Source: Gnetum montanum | Lineage: Eukaryota > Streptophyta > Gnetopsida > Gnetales > Gnetaceae | DNA length: 48,659 nucleotides | Assembly (NCBI GenBank): GCA_015680685.1 | Contig: MNCI01033354.1 | Location: forward strand, 254,009 to 302,667 | Direction: 5' to 3' | Shown here: in pieces, positions 43,146 through 48,659 of the stretch | Layout: the number at the start of each line of letters is the position of its first letter | How positions within the stretch are numbered: position 1 is the stretch's first letter | Program-made: the position numbers and the translations under genes | The notes under the pieces: model-generated | Seen by the model: only the letters and a program-made list of their open reading frames with translations | Databases searched by the model: none | What the model was told of the DNA's origin: nothing

Positions 43146-44006
43146 CTATGCCTTCGTTGTTAGCATGAGTTGTTCCCCCAATTTTTCCATGCATGTTGGT
43201 TGGTTGCTCTTTCGTTTAGCTATCAACCATGGGGTGTCCACTACTTGTGTGGTTGCTACATGCAAACACCTTTGAATTTGTGTTTCTTGAGCACACCGGT
43301 TACATGAAAGAGATGCTGAGCATTCCTCCATGTCATCACCCTCTGAGTCACTGTATGTGATGCACTGAACTTTATTCTTCTCGATCTTTCCATAAATTTT
43401 TACCTTAGATATCTCCAAGGAAAGATCGCGGATCCCTAGGTATGCATCTATTGTACTTAGCCATGGCATTCCCATTATAATTGGGAAGCCCCCTTTGTTG
43501 TTGTTAACTTCTATTACTAGGAAATTGGCTGGGTATGACCAACCACACATAGTGGTAACTATGTCCTCCACCAATCCCAAGGGAATGGTGATGGACTGGT
43601 TAGCCAGCTCAAGTTGAATGTTGCTCTTCTTAAGTTGGGGCAGGTTCCAGGCTTCATACATTTCTTGTGAGATTAAGTTGACTCCGGAACCTGAGTCAAG
43701 AAGAGCCTTATGTGGTTTGTTCCCGGTGACTTGTAAATAGATTAAGGGGCTTCCAAGATCAGAGAGTTTCCTGGGAAGGTGGCCTACATTGATCCAGTCA
43801 GTTATGGTATGTGTTAACATAATCGTATGTGTGCAGCTTTGTTGTTGAACTGAAGGGAGACTCAAAGCCTTATTTGTTGGAGATGTGGTTGTGGACTCAA
43901 TCACTTGTTGTTGTGATAGCTTGTCTAGGTTTTTGGTTCTAAAGAAAGATCTTATTTTCTTGCAATTGTCAGAACCAACAACGAGTTGAATGTTTACAGC
44001 TCTCAT
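43146..44006 (-). CDS. PR: E3 aspartic protease with Gag C-terminal linker (open segment)
   Basis: This is the longest open frame of the window, 286 residues, ending TTKA-stop. Residues ~1-75 are a Gag-PR linker. The protease follows with LIYLQV, KALLDSGSGVNLIS (catalytic D-S-G intact), LELANQSITIPLGLVEDIV, FPIIMGMPWLST and LRDLSLEI. After the core comes an acidic YSDSEGDD and a C-rich tail (CSASLSCNRC). Retropepsins act as dimers to cut Gag; the domain order fits Athila-like elements. The frame continues upstream into Gag, so 44006 is an internal Met, not necessarily the start. This domain could still fold, but the Gag ahead of it is broken. Confidence 0.8.
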   Translation of the reverse strand: MRAVNIQLVVGSDNCKKIRSFFRTKNLDKLSQQQVIESTTTSPTNKALSLPSVQQQSCTHTIMLTHTITDWINVGHLPRKLSDLGSPLIYLQVTGNKPHKALLDSGSGVNLISQEMYEAWNLPQLKKSNIQLELANQSITIPLGLVEDIVTTMCGWSYPANFLVIEVNNNKGGFPIIMGMPWLSTIDAYLGIRDLSLEISKVKIYGKIEKNKVQCITYSDSEGDDMEECSASLSCNRCAQETQIQRCLHVATTQVVDTPWLIAKRKSNQPTCMEKLGEQLMLTTKA

Positions 44007-44010
44007 AGCG

Positions 44011-46334
44011 TTACGTTGCTATGGTTGAGTGGGGAGTTCCCCTTGCATTATTGGAGCAGAAGATATGGGAACTACAGGGGAAGAGGTGCGGATAGAGTTG
44101 GAGGATGGTAGGTATGTGGAGTGTCTCTCGAAGGAGAAGGAGTCCTCCTAAAGTACTCTTGAACTTGGTAGTGATGTTGGGGAGTTGTGTGACCCATAGA
44201 GTCACTTGGAGAAACTGGCTATTGCACGTAATAGCCATAAGGATTAGGTTGCCGATAAGGGTATCGTTGTCTAGGTGGTGGCATCCCCCATGACTGTGGG
44301 TATTGCCACTGCTGATGTTGTCCAATGGGTTGTGGTGGAGTTCTACTTGGATAGTACGTTAACGGTTGGTGGAACTACCTTGGGTTACCTTGGGAATAAG
44401 GTAACCTTCGGGGTATTTACCGTCTATTAAGTCTTGGGTTAAGTGCATACACCCCAGACTCTTGTAGATGTGAGATGATTGGACAACATCCCTTAGGATG
44501 GTCATATTGGCAAATCTCACATCCACTGTCATCATTTGTGTCTGAGTCAACAACCTCATTGGAGATAGTTATTTTCCCCTTACCATTGTTACATGCAAGG
44601 CCTGAATCACTCTGCTTTTTCTTATTAGAGTCACTACCTCGTTCCACCTTAGACTCTTCTACAATTTTCAGGACAGTTTCAAGTCTAGAGTCTAAGGAAT
44701 CCCATAATTGATCCACCTTAGCCGATACTTCTGTTGTTAGCTTTTGAATCGACAAGGTTTTTCTGTTCACCAACTCTTCGAATGGCGACTCATCCTTCTC
44801 ATCACAAAATCTCACTCCCTTCTTTTGAAGGGAAGGATCGCGATTATATTCTTTTGTTCTCTCTCTTTTTCGTAGCTCCCCTTCTTCTTTGGCTACTTGC
44901 TCTAACAAGCGATGAATTTCATGGGCTCTAAGTTTTGATAGTCTCCCTTGGGCATAAGTCCCAAGGAGAACCTAGTCTTATTCCTTAGCCCATCTACAAG
45001 ATGATGAAGTTGATCCTGCTGTGTGTAACCATGGCTCAAGAAATGATGTAGCAATGCATAGTATCGGCCCATGACAGCATCCAAGGGTTCATGAGTACCT
45101 TGCTTCCATCCTTGGATCTGCTTATGCAAGTTAGACACTCTAGAGTATGTTTGATATTTATCGTTGAAGAGTTCTAACATCGTACTCCACCTCTTGATGG
45201 TTTTCGATTCTAAGGACCGATACCAACTCTCTGCTTCCTTTGTGAGTGTTCTGGGAAACAACTTTACTTTCTGCCACTCGTTCTCTATATTTTGCAAGGC
45301 ATAGGCATTGTGGAATGCCTATAAATGATGTTGTGGATCAATGTTGTATCCCCCTTCAAAGCGTGCGATATTATTCATATCTAATCATTTGATCCAACTA
45401 TGTCTTTGATGCCTTGTTGGTATTCTTACTGCCTCCATTATATCAAGCATACTTCGGGTTGCAAGTAGGGGCTCGTCATGATCATCTCTTTCATGATGCC
45501 TATGATGTCTCCATTGTTCCCTACTTTTCCTTCATTCATGCCCTTGTCCTCTCTCTCGACTCTCTCGTTGAGGTCTCTCATTTTGCCTACCTCTATCCTC
45601 ACTATTATGCTCTTGGTGGCTATGTCCAAATGTGGAAGGAGAGGGTGAGTGATGTGATGAAGGAGAAGAAGAAGGAGAACCATCGCCATGATGATGTTTT
45701 TTGCCTTCTCTTCAGCTGCTACGGCCCTGATCATGATGACGATCTAAGTGTCCATCCTTGTCATGTGTTGTTGTTCCCTCAGTGAACAGTTGACGTTCAC
45801 GGGGATTAAAACCAGGGTTGTGTATCGTGAATCGTAGGTTGTAATACTCTACCTCCTCACCATTGTTAGGAGTGGGAACATCATTTGATAGAGAACCCGT
45901 TATAATGGGTTCATCATCTCCTATTTCACTTAGGACGTGCGGGACCCCTTTTCCCTTCAATAGTGTATGGTGGCTCTCATGACTTGAGTTCCTTGTACGT
46001 TGTGCTGCTGTGGGATGATAATCCCTTGTGTCAAAATCACCTACAATGTATTCAGCATAGAGCTGTGTCATGCTTATTTGTGCAAGAGCATGAAGAAGCA
46101 TGTTCGGGACTGACCAATCTAGAGGTAACACGATGTTACCTTGCAAGTCTCTCCATCGCAGCTGTTTGTCTTGATGGAGGATAAAGGTAAAATCTGGTAT
46201 GTACTCATCGGGATGAGTATATACCAGTCGGTATTGTTGACAAACTGGCGGATTTCGGTTATGTGTTTTTGACTATGACTGTTTCTTGTATTATCCCTAG
46301 GTGGTGTATTGCTTTTGTTAGAAGAAGAAGACAT
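44011..46334 (-). pseudogene. gag: E3 Gag, decayed by stops and frameshifts
   Basis: It starts MSSSSNKSNTPPRD at 46334. An N-terminal block (Y-HPDEY-P-FTFILHQD, then GNIVLPLDWSVPNMLLHAL) matches E2. A frameshift falls near 46150. The open segment 46146-45712 ends in a linker, a serine/histidine-rich region with more breaks follows, and the Gag domain is open at 45297-44902 (WQKVKLFPRTLTKEAESWYR, FNDKYQTYSRVSNL). A charged segment is open at 44908-44417 and contains CEICQYDHPKGC, spaced C-X2-C-X3-H-X3-C, at 44521-44486. A Q/P/Y-rich tail leads into the protease. Plus-strand frames over 45414-46184 are shadows. Confidence 0.85.
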
Positions 46335-46460
46335 TGTTATTTATCAATGTGTTGTTTAACCGTTATATAATTTTTTCTATTTAATTAACCCTAAGGGTTC
46401 ATTTAAGCTCCTAACGATATGGATAGTTTCCTATGTTCTACTTAGCGCACAAACACTTAG

Positions 46461-46478
46461 TCCCCAGCAACGGCACCA
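46461..46478 (-). promoter_or_regulatory. Primer-binding site of E3 (tRNA-Asp)
   Basis: On the minus strand, TGGTGCCGTTGCTGGGGA lies one base inside the 5' LTR. It differs at two C-to-T positions from the complement of the plant tRNA-Asp 3' end, the primer of Athila-type elements. Confidence 0.85.
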
Positions 46479-46479
46479 A

Positions 46480-47308
46480 TGATGAGTGGCGAGGTACCCC
46501 TACACTCAACCATACGAATACGAGCGTAGCACGTGTGATCCGGTCGAATTCCATAGAGTAAGTGCCTACACATCTCATGGAACACTTAAGGTTAATCATT
46601 CGTTGTCTTCCCAGACTTACTTGTAGTTGTCACGGTGTATGGTTAAGCAAGTCTGAGGTATGTGATTTTTATGTCTTTTCGGTTTTATCTCCTATGCTAA
46701 TGAGTTGAAGGGTGAAGAGACTAATTCACTAACTTTAACTAACTGACTAAGCTTTAATTAACCTAGCGTCAGCATCCATTCCCACTTACCGTTCACATCC
46801 TAAACCAATGCAACCTTGGTTATTAAACACTAATCGTTGTTGGGATTACCAAGCGTAATGCACGTGCTCGAAGTGGTTGTACTAAGGCACTTAACTAGGA
46901 GAGAAGGGTTGAGAGAGATTTAATTACTAATAAAGCATTTAAATGATAGATAATAAATAACAGTAAATAAAATCCTAATTAGCCTATTCCATGCACTGCA
47001 AGGTTTATCCAAGAAGTTCGTCTTTATTGCCATACACAAACTTATGTTCAGTTACAATGTCTGCTCGAATAAAGATCCATTCACTTTGGAGTTCCTACTG
47101 CAGGCACATGGAAATTAATCTATCTTTGGAGAGGAAAAACTGCCAGAGTTTCGCTATAGTCTAGGCCTAGATTGGGAAACAAGGGGGAGCCGCCTCTTAC
47201 TTATAGACTTGGTGGCACACCGCGATATCGCGTACGAGATATCGTAGGGGACGACGCAATATCGTGTGGGATGCAATATCATGGCCCATGGGATATTGCG
47301 TCCCATCA
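46480..47308 (-). repeat. 5' LTR of E3
   Basis: This 829-bp LTR starts on the minus strand TGATGGGACGCAATATC and ends GTACCTCGCCACTCATCA. The palindrome array (47300-47220) is one unit shorter than in the 3' LTR, and the TATA box reads TATAAGTA (47205-47198). Confidence 0.92.
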
Positions 47309-47769
47309 GTTGGTATCTCAATGGATATTTTCACTTTTAATCATTCCTTTTACTTCGTTATTTAGTTACTTTAATTTTATTTTTTTAAAATACTTTTTAG
47401 ACTATTGTTTTCTTTGGATTTTTTTTACCTCATTTTTAACTTTTTCTATTTCTTTTTTTCATTTTTGTTAAGTTATCTTCCTATTTTTCTTTTGCATGGC
47501 CATTTTTTTTGAGTACCTTAGAACTAGGGTATAACACTGGTAGCAAAGGAGTGACTCCTCCATAGTTGGTATCTCAATGGATACTTTCACTTCTATTCAT
47601 TCCTCTTACTTTGTTATTTAGTTACTTTGCTTTTGCTTCTTTGTACTTTTCAAATTATTGTTTTCTTTTGCTTTTGTTTTTACCTCATTTTAAACTTTTT
47701 CTATTCCTCTTTCATTTTTGTTTAGTTATCTTCTTATTGCTTTTTTTGCATAGCCATCTCTTCTGACTA
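47309..47769 (+). repeat. 256-bp tandem repeat, two copies, split by E3
   Basis: GTTGGTATCTCAATGGATA begins a unit at 47309 and again at 47565, a period of 256 bp. Both units run through similar T-rich sequence (TTTACTT-GTTATTTAGTTACTTT...). The copy junction GTGACTCCT-CAT-GTTGG at 47551-47569 is the same sequence as the left flank of E3. The first 5 bp (47309-47313) are E3's target duplication. Confidence 0.8.
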
Positions 47770-48557
47770 GTAGTACTTTTGTGCATAGGTTTTCTTTATG
47801 TTTCCCATTGTGTCTTCTATAGGTGTCGGTGGTCGGGATCTCTACTATGGTGGCCAATCATGGATACTAACACTCCTTCACCCATTGCCTTTGGTGCCCT
47901 CTTAATCATTTGGATATATAAAATCTAGGGAAATTCTTGCTTTTGGTATATCCTTTGACCATGTCTCCTTTTAATAATTTATGTTTGCTAATTAACCTAG
48001 CTATGTTAATTAATAAAAGATAGATAACCAATTAACAAAAGATATGATAGTAAGGTATAATCAACATGGAAGTTGAGCCAAGAACATGTTAGGGAATGAG
48101 TTAGATGTAAGTAATGTATCTTGAATCCTTAAATCATAGGAAAGGTTTTGACTTTGAGGTTATAAGACATTCTTACACCTAATGAAGCAAACCTTGTGAA
48201 GTGATGTTAAGTTTAATCAATCCTAGGTAAGGCCTTCCTAACCAAGTTATATATGAACTTGTATCCAATAATAAGAATTTATTATCAATAGAGGAATAAA
48301 CATATATACATAATTAGCAAATAAATATTTAGACATTTGGACAATGGACAAGTTAATTTTTGTTTTGTTATGATCTTTCTCTTATTAAATGTTTACATGT
48401 TTTTAAATGTATTAAATTTTAAATAATTTAAAATATATTTAGAAATAACAATAACATAATTTTATTTTATTTATAATTGCACATATATTAATGTTTTATT
48501 TATTTTATTTTCACCTTTATGGCTAGGCACTAGCCAAAGGCTAGTCAAGAGCTGTGT
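47770..48557. other. AT-rich non-coding stretch
   Basis: No ORF, RNA gene or repeat end is recognised. It contains a local short duplication around CTAGCCAAAGGCTAG (48531-48545). Confidence 0.5.
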
Positions 48558-48640
48558 TAAACCCCAAATTTGCTTAATTTTTTAATAAGTATCTTTGTAA
48601 AATTTTTACATTTCAATCAATTTCATTTTATATTACATAT
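48558..48640. repeat. 83-nt repeat (copy 2)
   Basis: This is the counterpart of 36331-36413 in the same orientation, with 8 differences. It continues past the point where copy 1 meets the N. Confidence 0.85.
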
Positions 48641-48659
48641 TGTTAATTATTTTATTAGT

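Larger units (their letters stand above)
40241..47308 (-). mobile_element. Complete LTR retrotransposon E3 (Gag-PR only)
   Basis: The 7.07-kb element lies on the minus strand. Its 5' LTR is 47308-46480, PBS 46478-46461, Gag 46334 to about 44011, protease 44006-43146, then about 2 kb non-coding, PPT at 41097-41084 and the 3' LTR 41083-40241. Perfect 5-bp target duplications GTTGG are at 40236-40240 and 47309-47313. LTRs are about 94% alike by eye, so it is younger than E2. Neither pol nor ORF2 is present. Confidence 0.92.

Noticed and set aside
45414-46184. Plus-strand open frames over E3 Gag
   Set aside because: They are antisense shadows of the minus-strand Gag, which has homologues in E2.
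47172-47766. Plus-strand Phe/Leu-rich frames resembling membrane proteins
   Set aside because: They arise from T-rich tandem repeat and LTR sequence, not from conserved coding.

Overview
This 48.7-kb window looks like repeat-dense, AT-rich plant nuclear DNA. It contains LTR retrotransposons of plant type (an Athila-like Gag-protease, a chromovirus-like pol and a copia Gag), a primer-binding site matching plant tRNA-Asp, and decayed pieces of plant gene families (GH1 beta-glucosidase, NLR-type leucine-rich repeats). I see no intact host gene and no tRNA or rRNA gene. The species cannot be told from the sequence. Nearly every coding region is a dead copy.

Layout. (1) 1-4169, + strand: the 3' part of LTR element E1, with a 929-codon reading frame here called ORF2 and a 3' LTR. 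(2) 4170-6919, - strand: a broken Ty3/gypsy pol (RT, RNase H, integrase) that ends abruptly at E1 and at E2, so it is probably the older host of both insertions. (3) 6920-17110, + strand: complete element E2, with two 900-bp LTRs, a tRNA-Asp-type PBS, Gag-protease, a 1.8-kb spacer holding a promoter-like block, ORF2 and a PPT, but no recognisable pol. (4) About 17240-22448 and 25325-31010, + strand: two diverged copies of a unit made of a hairpin-rich degenerate minisatellite and a long decayed ORF of unknown family (called ORF-U). Between them lie an LTR-like stretch, a short decayed ORF and a third, truncated ORF2 relative. (5) 31807-36413, - strand: a copia-type element with one LTR, a PPT and a Gag ORF but no visible pol. 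(6) 36414: a single N, exactly at the end of an 83-nt repeat that recurs at 48558-48640. (7) 36420-38400: a mosaic of gene fragments (GH1, LRR, vWA-like) in mixed orientation. (8) 40241-47308, - strand: complete element E3, with LTRs, a perfect 5-bp target duplication GTTGG, PBS and Gag-protease, but neither pol nor ORF2. It is inserted in a 256-bp tandem repeat. (9) 47770-48659: AT-rich sequence with no gene.

The most interesting theme is the E1/E2/E3 lineage. These LTR elements share TGATG...CATCA termini, a conserved hairpin plus PPT, and promoter arrays of short palindromes just upstream of the TATA box. They encode Gag and protease but apparently no reverse transcriptase or integrase. 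Two of them carry a roughly 930-950-codon ORF2, with an N-terminal region resembling the 'putative plant transposon protein' domain and a long coiled-coil C-terminus. By inference they depend on enzymes supplied in trans, with ORF2 as a lineage-specific accessory protein. Decay is dominated by stop codons of the kind C-to-T change makes from Gln and Arg codons, consistent with DNA-methylation-driven mutation of silenced elements.
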